Source: Saussurea involucrata
Taxonomy: Eukaryota; Streptophyta; Magnoliopsida; Asterales; Asteraceae
Direction: 5' to 3'
DNA length: 64,000 nt
Assembly: GCA_033807775.1 (NCBI GenBank)
Contig: CM066327.1
Span: 76,700,795-76,764,794, forward strand
The notes under the pieces were generated by a model. It ran no database searches. It was not told the origin of the DNA and saw nothing but the letters and a program-made list of their open reading frames with translations. Below are positions 21,523-31,804 of the stretch, piece after piece. Made by a program: the position numbers and the translations under genes. Within the stretch, counting starts at the first letter, position 1; each line of letters begins with the position of its first letter.

Positions 21523-23729
21523 CACAACCTTAGAACGCTACACCCGTCACCTATTGGATTCTCGGTCCCTAAGAGTAGCATCGGTTCTCCCCCGCAAAAG
21601 CTACACCTTGGCAAACTCTGCCGAACATCAAAGTCAAGAGACTTTAAATTCCCACGTCACAACTAAAACTAGGGAAGAAGCACGAGGTGGTCCACAACAA
21701 AATCACCCCGCAGAGCATACGCTCGCTCAATGCCTTGCCATCTATCTTTCCCTAAAGAGAGCATCGATCTACGACCCAAAACTCATCTAGTGTGCCAACC
21801 CGTAATGACTCTCTCTATTTACGAGGAGTTGTCCCTAGTCCACTTGGCATAACGGCCACGATAAACTTCATGTTGATACTCACAACCAATGCCCACTTGG
21901 GTACATTACACCTACATCCGAGTGAACGCTTAACTTACTAGAGTAGCTTCCAACCATAAGACTTCGGTTGTTTCCCAACCTTAGGTGATCCATACCTCCC
22001 CAACGGCAGATCCCGACTTCCAATCATTCCTGATCTATACGCTTTTAAACTCTTTCTCGAACCAACATAAGGTTTAACCGCTACCGAAACCAACAAAATT
22101 CCCAAATTTAACTATTCCCGTTATTGAACTGTCGCCTAATACTAACGAGCTCCATTAACCTCCAAAACAGACGGTCGTTACTGGCCCATCAATTTTACAA
22201 CTCCAAGAATACATCCAATTACCAATCATCCAATCGACAGAATCTTTTACCATTCAAGGAAAGTCATCCCACTAAATCTACTCATCACAATTAAACTTCT
22301 TAAGATCACTACAACCGACACCACTACCCCTTAAAATTGGGCTCCAAACCTCCAAATACACTAACAGTTCTTGGCCTCAAAATCCAACAGTTGACACCTA
22401 GTCATACCACCAAGCTTTGAACCAGAGCAGAACTCCACGCACGAGTTTCATCCGTCTAGCATCCCCACAAAACCAAGGTTATCTACATGGTGTCTAAAAG
22501 GTCCTATACATTCTTTATGCAAAAACCGACAAACCCAAAACAAGGTTGCCGAAGAGAACGGTTACCACCATCGTCAATATAAGATACCGCGGGTCTCACC
22601 CGTTCTTTACAACGCAATACACCGACCTTGCAAACGATATGACTTGGCTTTAAGTACTATTACGCGTCGGGACACCCATCCTTCCACCGATAGGATTCTA
22701 TACGCCATCACCTTTAACCGGGGTTGCTTAACCTTCCCAAGTCAAAGGAGTTCAAGTTTTGTAAGTGATAGACTCAACATTTATGCCAATCGTAATTTTA
22801 TAGAAATTTTCAACACGAAGGTTTTCATAACAATCAATAGTACATGTAAAATTTTACCACCACTTGCCTGGTAGTCACGCAAAATGGGCACACTCGACCC
22901 ACAAGTGAAAACACGATTTGGAAACTATTTGATCGTTACTCGAGTTACTAACAAGTGCAAAAGTAGGCTTAACAAACTTTTAAAATAAACCGCTATGATC
23001 CTAGCATATATCTATTCATGCCATATACGTAAAGCAATTTCCTGCATTAAAATAGTGTGCCACAAAATGTTGTACGAAACTTCAAAAAGAAAATTAAACG
23101 ACGTCGACTCCAAAAATTGATATCTTTTGCCCCAAGATGACATGGAATAAAACTCACCAACAAAATTTACATGCGTCAGTTTATTTTGCAAAAACGGTGA
23201 AACGATCCGTATGTGCACTTTGGTTAAAATATAAAATGATTTTCGTCGGTTCCAAGTTCAAAGCCAAATAGTAGTATGTATTCATCATTCGAAAATATCG
23301 GTCAAAACATCGTGAAGAAATTTCAAATCATAATATGCATGTAAATTCGTAACACTCTCCCATCAGTCTTTCTGAAATAATATAACATGTAACGGATATC
23401 TCATACTAAATTTTTAAAGGGGAAAATTCATTAATCAAATTTCAAAATTTTCTCATTTAGCCACCTAATGACATAGGAGTAAAACTTTTGACAAGACTCA
23501 CACACACATTAATGTATTTTCTCAAAACATAGGAAAACAGTAAGTGCATGTAATTTGGTTGACACTTAGGAGAATGTAGATTGACGTCAGAATTTTGGGA
23601 AAGACAAACGATGCGTATTAAAGTTCCAAGACAGTAGCTACAACGCTATGCATACCAATAGATCAATATAATACATTTGCGTAAAATGATAACAAAAGAA
23701 CCAATTACCCAAAAATGCAAAAAGCAAAT
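21523..23729 (-). other. Element B interior, left part
   Basis: No reading frame with recognisable retroelement motifs is visible on either strand, and the ORFs here (for example 22,644-22,874) are short. It is probably a decayed or non-coding (LARD-like) interior. It ends with CAAAT, the left TSD of element D. Confidence 0.55.
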
Positions 23730-23980
23730 TGTTAGGACAAATATGTCTTCAAGATTTAATCTTGATTTATAGAGTCAAAGTCAATGTATTTTGTCTTGGG
23801 TAGAAAGTCAAAGCTAGCTTATTTCCTTAATAAGTCTTAGGGTATATAAGGCTTTGTTTAGAGTAATCTTGTAACCATTTCATAAGCTTTTGGTCATAAC
23901 TCATATCTTGTAACATTGAGAGCTTATGAATCAAGATCTACATTCTTTCTCTACTCTCTCTCTAGAATTTCTCTCTAATC
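23730..23980 (+). repeat. Element D 5' LTR, 3' end missing
   Basis: It starts TGTTAGGACA like 54,207 and has TATATAAG at 23,843-23,850 as a possible TATA box. Homology to the 3' LTR stops at CTCTCTAATC; the last ~20 bp and the normal primer site are replaced by inverted material. Confidence 0.85.
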
Positions 23981-24602
23981 AATCAAATTTGCTTGTGAAA
24001 TCACCAAATTCGTATGTTTGATCAGTAGAATTCCATCTCTCAATCTTGTTCCAGCTCTGATACAAAATTGTTAATCTAAGATCTATCAAGATTAGAGAGA
24101 AATTCTAGAGAGATAGTGTAGAGAGAGAAAGTAGATCTTGATTCATAAGCTCTCAATATTATTGAAATCAAACTGTGCAGATCAGTTCGAAATATAAATT
24201 CGAACACCTCTTCTTCATACACAAACCTCTGAAAACCTCTGAATCAGAATCTGGAAGATCGAACAGTAGCAAAACTTCGAACAGACCAAAACCTCAGAAA
24301 AAGGCAAAATTGATCTTGAAATCCTTCGAATTAGTTCTCGATTCTTGAATGAAAGATGCACTAAACAGTAAACCGAATCCAAAGAACCAAATCGCAGAAC
24401 AATTCGATCAAAAATCAGAAACATTTGATCAAATTTCAAGAAAATTAGATTTTCTTGATAAATCAAAAGAATCGATCGAATTTTCTTGTAGAATTCACCA
24501 AAATTTTCGTGATTGATCACTGAAAAACTCCTCTAAATCTCGAATCCTCCTCTGATACCAATTGTTAATCCAAGATCATTCAAGATAGAGAGAGAAATTC
24601 AA
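23981..24602 (-). repeat. Inverted LTR-end and leader fragments within element D
   Basis: Twice the sequence shows, in reverse orientation, a primer site followed by an LTR end. The first has CTCTGATACA at about 24,055 and an inverted LTR end 24,070-24,160; the second has CTCTGATACCAATTG at about 24,548 and an LTR end 24,563-24,602. The leader-like blocks (23,981-24,054 and 24,161-24,547) resemble the E leader at about 45,000-45,195 in style. With the plus-oriented LTR at 23,914-23,980 the first inverted LTR piece forms a hairpin. Confidence 0.7.
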
Positions 24603-25193
24603 GTGAGAGAAAGTATGTCATCTCTATTAAGAACTGTTATTATGCAAAAGCTTACAAAGAATTTGGCCGTGTTATCTACTGATATCATGAAAGAGAAGAG
24701 AGTCAATTGTGACATTCAGAAGAAGCTTGATTTCGTGGCCAAGGAACGGAATGACTTATCAAACAAAGTGAAGTCACTCAACAAATCCAAAAGCTATTCA
24801 GAAAGTCCGATTCGACCGTCTAATCTTTTCTATGATCATTCAGTGGATAATTCTTCCAAGTATAAATATGCTGATCTTCCTTCATACAAGAAAGTCAGCA
24901 TGCAATGGAGAGTAAAAGGTACGACTCCTCAAAAAGATGTACCAAAATCATCTGTTCCCAACAAGAACACTAAACTGAAAGGTAATTATTTTGCTAAACC
25001 TGATTCAGTATATTCCGCAAATAATTTAATCAGGTTTGCACAAAAGAATATTTGTTGTTCTTTTTGTGGAACTAATGATTTTGTTACAAATGATAGTATT
25101 CAATATTGGTATGGTACTTATCATTTTCCTTCCTATAGAGCTCTGTTTAACAAGCCAGGACCCAAGACACGTTGGGTACCAAAATCTACTTAA
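24603..25193 (+). CDS. Element D gag-tail protein (coiled coil plus CCSFCG motif)
   Basis: A 196-codon open frame. It opens with a short coil (KLTKNLAVLSTDIMKEKR), then SNLFYDHSVDN, VSMQWRVKG, VYSANNLIRF, the cysteine motif CCSFCGTNDFV, YWYGTYHFP and the end RWVPKST. The last 130 residues align by eye with the element A protein (10,377-11,378). The first codons come from inverted LTR sequence, so the true N-terminus of the gag has been lost and the start is arbitrary. The stop is followed by TCTGTTTTTGCAG but no pol. It probably represents the C-terminal region of a SIRE-type gag; any function here is unproven. Confidence 0.7.
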   Translation: MRESMSSLLRTVIMQKLTKNLAVLSTDIMKEKRVNCDIQKKLDFVAKERNDLSNKVKSLNKSKSYSESPIRPSNLFYDHSVDNSSKYKYADLPSYKKVSMQWRVKGTTPQKDVPKSSVPNKNTKLKGNYFAKPDSVYSANNLIRFAQKNICCSFCGTNDFVTNDSIQYWYGTYHFPSYRALFNKPGPKTRWVPKST

Positions 25194-25917
25194 TCTGTTT
25201 TTGCAGATTTAGAAGCAAAGCGTTGAACTCTCGGAAGAAGATTATTTGTGCCATTAAGGGGGAGTAAAGAGAATGGTTTCTAAACACATCGGTTTAGAAC
25301 CCGGATTTCAAAGTTTATGGTTTTTGAACATATCAGTTCAGGACCCGTGCTTCAACGACAATGACTTCTGGACAAATCCGTTCAGGACCCGTACTTCAAT
25401 GGCTATGACTTCTAAACAAATCAGTTTAGAACTCGTACTTATCAGGTTAAATCTTTTACCGCATGATCATACTTCTCAGGTGATATCCTTAACTGTGACA
25501 TCTTTCTATTTCAAGGAACTCGTGGTGAAAGGTAACATTGCATTATGTTTTATCTCTACTGCTATGAATGTTTGAATCTTTACAAATTTAATTCAATGAG
25601 ATGAAATATTTTTCAACTTTCATTCAATGAATGAAATGTGTGTCAAGGGTGATTTTACAAGCATTTTTGTATTATCTGAGTTACATCTGTTTCATCTTTC
25701 ACTTCTGAAATAAATCGAAAGGTCAGCAAAACATGAATGAAATTATGCTGAATGCTCAAAATTATGTGATTCTAGATTTATATAGAATATAATGCTCAAA
25801 AAGCCTTTTTGTTAGAATGATGGATGGAAACGAAAATATGGGAGAAGCATTATGTTTTAGAACCAAGTGATTGAGATGCTCTAAGTTTTAAATCTAATCA
25901 TTTAGTTTGAAAGTTTG
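25194..25917 (+). other. Element D post-gag region with repeated ACAAATCAGTTCAG units
   Basis: After the GGGGGAG at 25,258 four diverged units contain a form of ACAAATCAGTTCAGGACTCG (25,280-25,445), matching the later repeats of element A (12,110-12,145). The ORF at 25,273-25,575 reads through these repeats and is not convincing. Confidence 0.65.
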
Positions 25918-26203
25918 TGCCTGTGGCCTTTCTGGTTTGGGAGATTAAGTCCTAAGGGGTGCTCGACACCTAGTCCCTAAGACCAACTGGTCTGGGATCG
26001 GCTGACCCAAATCCTGATATAGAACCAGATAGAAAGCCATGTTCTACTAGTACAAAAGGGTTTAAGATATATTGATGTAGCCTTTTTGGTTTGGGAAAGT
26101 AAGTTCTAAGGGGTGCTCGTCACCTAGCACCTAAGGCCAACTGGTCTGGGATCCGCTGACCCAAATCCTACTATAGAACCAGATAGAAAGCCATGTTTAA
26201 CGG
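25918..26203 (+). repeat. Tandem pair of a roughly 130-bp conserved module (D copy)
   Basis: Two direct copies (about 25,921-26,053 and 26,078-26,200) share TCTAAGGGGTGCTCG-like, CACCTAG, CCAACTGGTCTGGGATC and GCTGACCCAAATCCT blocks. The same pair occurs, inverted with element orientation, downstream of pol in E (37,330-37,610). Confidence 0.85.
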
Positions 26204-26233
26204 TGTATCTTATTCTTAATAAACTTTGTGATT

Positions 26234-26332
26234 AAAAGATGCCAATGAGCACAAATTCAAAAGATGCCTCTGAGCACAAAATCAAAAGATGCCAATGTGC
26301 ACAAAATCAAAAGATGCCAATGAGCACACATC
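26234..26332 (+). repeat. Four tandem AAAAGATGCCAATGAGCACA units
   Basis: Units of about 25 bp with one- or two-base differences. Two related copies lie in E at about 37,240-37,300 on the minus strand, at the same place relative to the conserved module. Confidence 0.85.
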
Positions 26333-27269
26333 TCTTGAAACTTGGGGAAAATACAAAGTCGCGATAAACCTGTAAATTTGTGAAAATTCCGATTTTGGAC
26401 AAATAGTGTGAGTAGAGCAGAGTATTCTGATATGTTTTAGAATTGCATTTGCTTGTTGCTGGTCATATTTCGCATGCTAGCACACCAAATAGATTTAATA
26501 AAGGGGTTGAAACTGAACATTTTTAACTTGATATGCAATGATGTCTGGTATTTGAATCCAAACACATGCATTTGATTTCATTTGATTGGAAAATCTGTTA
26601 AATTTCATTAAGTTGGATTTCTTTTGTAAAGTTTTCAAATGATCAAATGGTAGTAGTTATAAAATGTAGTTCAATGAATTTTATTTTCCTTGTATAAAAT
26701 TTCAAATACTGTATTGTAATGAAATATATGCATACTTTCAGGGGGAGTAAACAAATTGCTCCATAATTCTTATTTTGAGGGGGAGCAAGGTTATTCATTA
26801 AGGTGGAGATTGTTAGTGAGAATCAGAGACGCGACTGAAATTGAAGAAGGTTTTCGATGATCATGATGCACACTTTCATCGAAAAAGGGGGAGAAATGTT
26901 TAGTTCAATTTCATGTCAAAGCTTTCAAGTCAAAGATTCGATTTCATGACAGGGGGGGAAATGTTTAAAGAAGACTTCGTCTCAAGAAAGGAAAGGGGGA
27001 GATTTTTTCTTCAAGAGTTTAAGAGAAATCGATTGATCATCTTGTGATCTCTTTTTCCTAAACTTGTGCTATATGGTGAATATCCTTACTGAAGATTGAA
27101 GTTCTCAAGTCAAAGAAAGAAAAAGGGGGAGAATTCTTCAAGAGTTTAGGAAAAATCGATTGATCATCTTGGTTTCTCAAGAAGAAACAAATTCTCCATA
27201 TCTTTTAAAGAAAGAAAATCTCCATCAGTCCCCGCCTGAAGATTTTGTGACAATTTGACTTTGACAAGC
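26333..27269 (+). other. Element D 3' non-coding region
   Basis: Non-coding, with at least five GGGGGAG or AAGGGGGAGA tracts (26,740, 26,778, 26,886, 26,994, 27,124) and a duplicated segment AGAGTTTAAGAGAAATCGAT / AGAGTTTAGGAAAAATCGAT (about 27,016 and 27,140). It ends at CAAGC, the left TSD of element C. Confidence 0.65.
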
Positions 27270-28236
27270 TGTTGATCCAAACCCTCAGTGATTTGATAAT
27301 GACCCTCTCTTATATACTTAGTGAAAATTGTAAGTAAACAATATGTATCAGAGTTTCTCTATCGCTGATAAGTACTAAGATCTTACAGTACCGCTGATAG
27401 GAACTCTCGCTCTTTGAATTAAACATTCAGCGAAACTGTTCACCATAAATGCTCTGAGTCTGTTCAGTCATTATGATGATCGCTGATAAGTTAGTTGTTT
27501 ACTTATGATCCCTGAAGACAAGTTTCACGCCAACAAAGGTTCTACGCTGAAGTCGAAGATCAAGCTCAAGAACCAGCGACAAGTCTCCTAATGAACTGAT
27601 GCGGATCAGCGAAGACTCAGATTTGTCCACTCAACGTGAAGTATCAAGTACAAGACTTCAGCTATCGCTGAACTTTATCATTTGTTGAATAGTAAATGAT
27701 AATCGCTGAATCAACGAAAGCTGATCATGAAGTCCTCCGTACAAAGTACTTTGGTCTTAACCTCCCTTGCACGACTCCGTACGAAATGTCAGAAAAGAAC
27801 CTCCGACTGTCTGAAATCGTACAACCACTCTGATACTACACTGTTCATCCATGCGGCAACTAAGGTTGTCAACAAAGGTCAATGACATGCAACCAACCAG
27901 CTGATGACACGTGTAAAGTATATACTGACTTGCATTAAATGCATGCAGTATATAAAGAGATGAACTCACTTCATTTTGAAGTAACTTGCTAACTCTGGAC
28001 AAGTTCAATCTCTTATCTCAAGATAGGTTATTATTAGTAATTTCCTTATCTCTCTTAGTGCAAGAAACCTTAGTGTTCCAACTTGTTTAGATTTAGGTTT
28101 ATCCTTAATCTTGTTTCCGCAACAAGCTGTAAATTGTTAATGATTTATCAATAAACAATTTAGAAAAGTAAAATATGTGTGTTTGTATTCAACCCCCCCC
28201 CCTTCTACAAACTTGTATAGGCCTTCGGGACCAACA
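27270..28236 (+). repeat. Element C 5' LTR
   Basis: It runs TGTTGATCCA to GGGACCAACA and includes a poly-C tract near the end. TATATAAA at 27,949-27,956 is the likely TATA box. Confidence 0.95.
27949..27956 (+). promoter_or_regulatory. TATA box in element C 5' LTR
   Basis: TATATAAA lies about 290 bp before the LTR end, a plausible U3/R position; it is also present in the 3' LTR at about 53,826. Confidence 0.6.
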
Positions 28237-28238
28237 AG

Positions 28239-28250
28239 TGGTATCAGAGC
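28239..28250 (+). promoter_or_regulatory. Element C primer-binding site
   Basis: TGGTATCAGAGC starts two bases after the LTR; tRNA-iMet type. Confidence 0.92.
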
Positions 28251-28316
28251 GGATTTGTTTAATCTCATAAACAAGATCTAATCTAAGATATTTCTCTTCC
28301 TTGCTATTATCTGAAA

Positions 28317-30320
28317 ATGGCCACCAACACAAACACAAATTATATAGACAATGGTTCTCTTGCTAAACCCCCTAGATTTTCCAAAGATAACTTCAACTTA
28401 TGGAAAAATAGGATGACACTCTTCTTAGAAGGTGTAGACCCTACTATGCCTTACTATCTAGAAAATGGTCCATTCATCCCTGTAAGAATTGATGCTGCTG
28501 TTCCAGCCGCTGAGAATAGACATGCTATTCCAGAAAGGCTGGTACCTAAGGAAATCTTTCAATGGACTGACGAAGATAAGAAGAAAGTGTCTATAGATAC
28601 AAAAGCCAGATCCATACTATCCATGGCTCTTCCTGACGAAGTCTACCATTCCGTCATGAACCTGAAAACATCAAAGGCCATGTGGGACACAATATGTGTT
28701 CAGTATGAAGGAACGTCTGAAGTCCAGGATTCAAGAAAGATCAACCTGGTAAGACAATACGAAAGCTTCATTTCTGGTAAGAATGAATCTCTCTCTGAAG
28801 TTCACCAACGTTTTAATTGTTTAATTATAGATCTGAAAACTGTTGGTAAGGAATATTCTAACTTTGAAGTACTGACAAAGTTTCTAGAATGTTTACCTGA
28901 AAGCTGGGACAATTATGCTATGTGTCTCAAGCTATCAAAGGATCTAAAGTCAATGACCCTTTCAACCTTATATGGCACGTTGCTGAATCATGAGCAATCG
29001 AGCCATCTTAAGAAGAATCTTGTAAAAGATTCCAAAAGCACACCTGTTGCTTTAATCTCAGAGGAACCTTCTACTCAGCGACCCTCGGTCACTATCACTG
29101 AGTTAGAAAGTAACTCTGAAAGGTCATCAGATTCTGATTATTCAGATAATGATGAATCTTTGGCTATCCTAACTAAGAAGTTCAGGAGATTTGCCAAAAA
29201 GAAAATGTTTAGAAAGAACAAACCTCTTTCCATAACTAACAAGCCTAGATCATCAGTTTTTGTTGATAAGGCTATTGCTACTTGTTTTAACTGCGAAAAG
29301 ACAGGACATTTCGCTAACGAGTGCAGGTCAAAGAAAGTTTCTAGACCCTCAGCTTTTACAAAGAAACCCTTTGTTCCAAGGAATAAAGATGACAAATATT
29401 CAAAGCTGAAAAGCTTTAAGAAGAAGAATAAAGGCCTGATGGCTGACTATGATTGGGTTGCTTCTGATGAAGAAGCATCATCATCTGACTCTGAAGATGA
29501 TGAAGCAAATCTATGTCTTATGGCCAAGATTGAAGAAGAGGAAGAAAGTTCAGACATTCCCTCCACTTCAACATCTGCTATTCAGGTATCACCTTCTTTC
29601 TTTACCAATATTGCAAATATTGATGAAGCTGATAGTCTCCGTAAGATCGATCTCTTGACTAGAAGTTTATACGAAGCCATGAACGGCAAAACTGTGGTTG
29701 AAAACCAAAATCTTGAGCTCGCTGAAAAGCTTAAAAACTGCCACCTTCAAATAGAAAAGCTTTCTAAAATTGAAGAAGATTTTAAAGATCAAGTATATTT
29801 AAATCAGCTAGTCAAAATCGAACGAGCAGAAGCTATCGCTGCATTAAAGGCTGAAAAAGCTACTGTTGAAGGATGGTGTAATTCTTCAACAAAGATCACT
29901 GAGATAATAAAGTCTCAGATTCCCCTGAGTGATAAACGTGGTTTGGGTTACAAATATGAAACTCCAAAACCAACCACTGAGCGTTCAATTCTTAAATTTG
30001 GAACGTTCGTATCCTCAGTCGCTGATACTTCATCTTCTCAGTGCTCCTCGTCCGTTACACCAATCCCTGAGGAAACTCCTACCTCCTCAAAAGGCAAGGA
30101 GAAAATGGTTTATTCAAAACCTACCTCTGTCTTTAAAGACAAAGGTAAAGGAATTGTTATTTACCAGAATCCTCAGAAGGGTACCTTAGTACCAAAACTG
30201 AATGCTTTTAAAGCTTCAGTGGCTCATCCCTCTGGATATGGAAGCAGATATCTGGATTTATTCAGCGATCTACTCCTAGACTCAGATTGGATGTCCTTGG
30301 TAAGAAATCTGAAGAACTGA
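28317..30320 (+). pseudogene. gag: Element C gag, main part
   Basis: The ATG at 28,317 lies about 70 bp after the primer site. The first 230 residues (NFNLWKNRMTLFLEG, KARSILSMALPDEVYHSVM, TSKAMWDTICVQYEG, LVRQYESF, LPESWDNYAMCLK) form the capsid-like part of a SIRE/copia gag. A CCHC knuckle CFNCEKTGHFANEC follows at about residue 322. Then come an acidic Ser/Asp stretch and a coiled coil (residues about 440-530). The frame ends abnormally at 30,320, because the homologous sequence continues in the frame starting near 30,270. Gag would form the particle and package element RNA. Confidence 0.88.
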
Positions 30321-30712
30321 ATGTTCGTCCTATTTCTAAAGCCAATAGTTTACTTGGTGCTGGCACTTCTAATTTGAAATTAAAAGCTCAGCATTCAAAT
30401 GGTCCTAGAACTACTTTTAGTTATAGGAAATGTTATCACTGTGGACTTACCGATCATATTGCTAGTAAGTGCCCCACAACCACCAAAGCTGAAAAGATAG
30501 CTAAGGTGAAGATTGCCCCCAAGGCAAAGAAGACCAACCCTGGTGCAAATCAGGTCAAGGTGAATTCTACTACTAAGGTTAAGAAATTAACCAAAGTGAA
30601 GAAAGACAAAGCTGAATCCTCAAATGCTGCGAAGACTGCTGAACCTTCCATTCCAACTACTTCCACTGACAAGCGTGTATACATGGTTAAGTGGGTACCC
30701 AAGAAAAACTAA
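30287..30712 (+). CDS. gag: Element C gag C-terminal part with second zinc knuckle
   Basis: This frame, shifted by one from the main gag frame, contains a second CCHC-type knuckle CYHCGLTDHIASKC (about residue 47), a Lys-rich tail and the end VKWVPKKN. It stops with TAA at 30,710-30,712. The stop is followed in the same frame by TCTTCCTTTGTATTGCAG and then pol. So gag and pol are separated by a single in-frame stop rather than a frame change. The overlap with the preceding gag frame marks a single-base indel near 30,270. Confidence 0.8.
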   Translation: MDVLGKKSEELNVRPISKANSLLGAGTSNLKLKAQHSNGPRTTFSYRKCYHCGLTDHIASKCPTTTKAEKIAKVKIAPKAKKTNPGANQVKVNSTTKVKKLTKVKKDKAESSNAAKTAEPSIPTTSTDKRVYMVKWVPKKN

Positions 30713-31582
30713 TCTTCCTTTGTATTGCAGGTTAAGAAGGGTATCTGGTATCTTGATAGCGGATGCTCTAGACACATGACTGGAAAGAAAATCCTGCTCG
30801 CTGATTACAAAGAAGAGAAGGGTCCCTCTGTGACTTTCGGTGGAAATGGAAAAGGACATACCCGAGGGTATGGTGTACTTTCAAATGGTACAACCTCCTT
30901 CAGAAGAGTCGAATATGTTGAAGGGCTGAAGCATAATCTTCTAAGCATCAGTCAGCTTTGCGATATGGATAACAAAGTAATCTTTACTAAGGAATCCTGC
31001 TTTGTCTCTGACAAAAAGGAGAAGATAGCTTTCAGCGGTTATCGTTTGGAAAATGTTTATGTAATAAACATGGACTCAACAACCACTGAGAACTCTTGTT
31101 TCTTCTCAAAGGCCTCATCTGACGTCAACTGGCTATGGCATAAGAGGCTATCTCATCTAAATTTCAAGACACTGAACACTCTTTCTTCAAAAGAGTTAGT
31201 CACTGGTATACCTCAGCATTCATACGCCAAAGAGTCTTTATGTTCAGCATGTGAAAAAGGGAAGCAGACCAAAGCAAGCTTTAAATCAAAGCAAGTTTCT
31301 TCAGTGTCATCTCCTCTACAACTACTCCATATGGATTTGTTTGGCCCTGTTAACAAACAATCCATCGCTGGAAAGAAATATAAGCTGGTCATAGTTGATG
31401 AATTCTCTCGCTTCACTTGGGTAATGTTTCTCCGTTCTAAGAGTGACACCCCTGAAGAACTCATCAATTTTGTTCGGAAGATGGAAACCCTGAACAATCT
31501 GACCGTTCGCTCAATAAGGAGTGATCATGGGACTGAATTCAAAAACAGTTCTCTTGATTCCTTCCTTGAGAGTAAGGGTATT
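30713..31582 (+). pseudogene. pol: Element C pol, first part: protease and integrase N-terminus
   Basis: Just after TTGCAG the frame reads GIWYLDSGCSRHMTG, the copia protease site (DSG). It continues through LKHNLLSISQLCD, the integrase zinc-binding pair H...H (WLWHKRLSHLNF) and C..C (CSACEKGKQ), and the DDE core with LHMDLFGPV and IVDEFSRFTW to RSDHGTEF. At 31,582 element E interrupts it (TSD GTATT); the coding resumes at 45,421 in frame with TPQQNGVAERRN. The first two catalytic Asp residues of integrase are present here and the Glu lies beyond the insertion. Confidence 0.9.
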
Positions 31583-31788
31583 TGAAAGTGACAGGATCAA
31601 TCAAAGACAGAAAGCATTTCACACAGAGAGAAATAAGAACTCTGATATCTCTCAATTAGGCAAAAGGTTTTTTAAAACAAGGAGTTCTAAGGGTATTTAT
31701 ACCCTAGACATAAAGTCAAAGTCAAACTAATAACTAGCTACATGCTTAAATAAATAAGACATTGATTACAATATAATTTGCATTAACA
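31583..31788 (-). repeat. Element E 3' LTR (left)
   Basis: It runs TGAAAGTGAC to GCATTAACA on the plus strand and equals 45,210-45,415. This is unusually short for a 13.8-kb element. Confidence 0.95.
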
Positions 31789-31801
31789 ATCTCCCCCTTT
31801 G
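31789..31801 (-). promoter_or_regulatory. Element E polypurine tract
   Basis: On the minus strand CAAAGGGGGAGAT abuts the LTR. It ends only a few bases past the stop codon of the 3' ORF. Confidence 0.85.
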
Positions 31802-31804
31802 TAA

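Noticed and set aside
21523..23729. Host gene in the interior of element B
   Set aside because: The stretch looked less repetitive, but no exon-like frames or splice pattern could be supported and it lies between the B LTR and the D insertion.
27757..28008. 83-codon minus-strand ORF, also at 53,634-53,885
   Set aside because: It is a by-product of the element C LTR, present in both copies, antisense to the LTR, without recognisable motifs.
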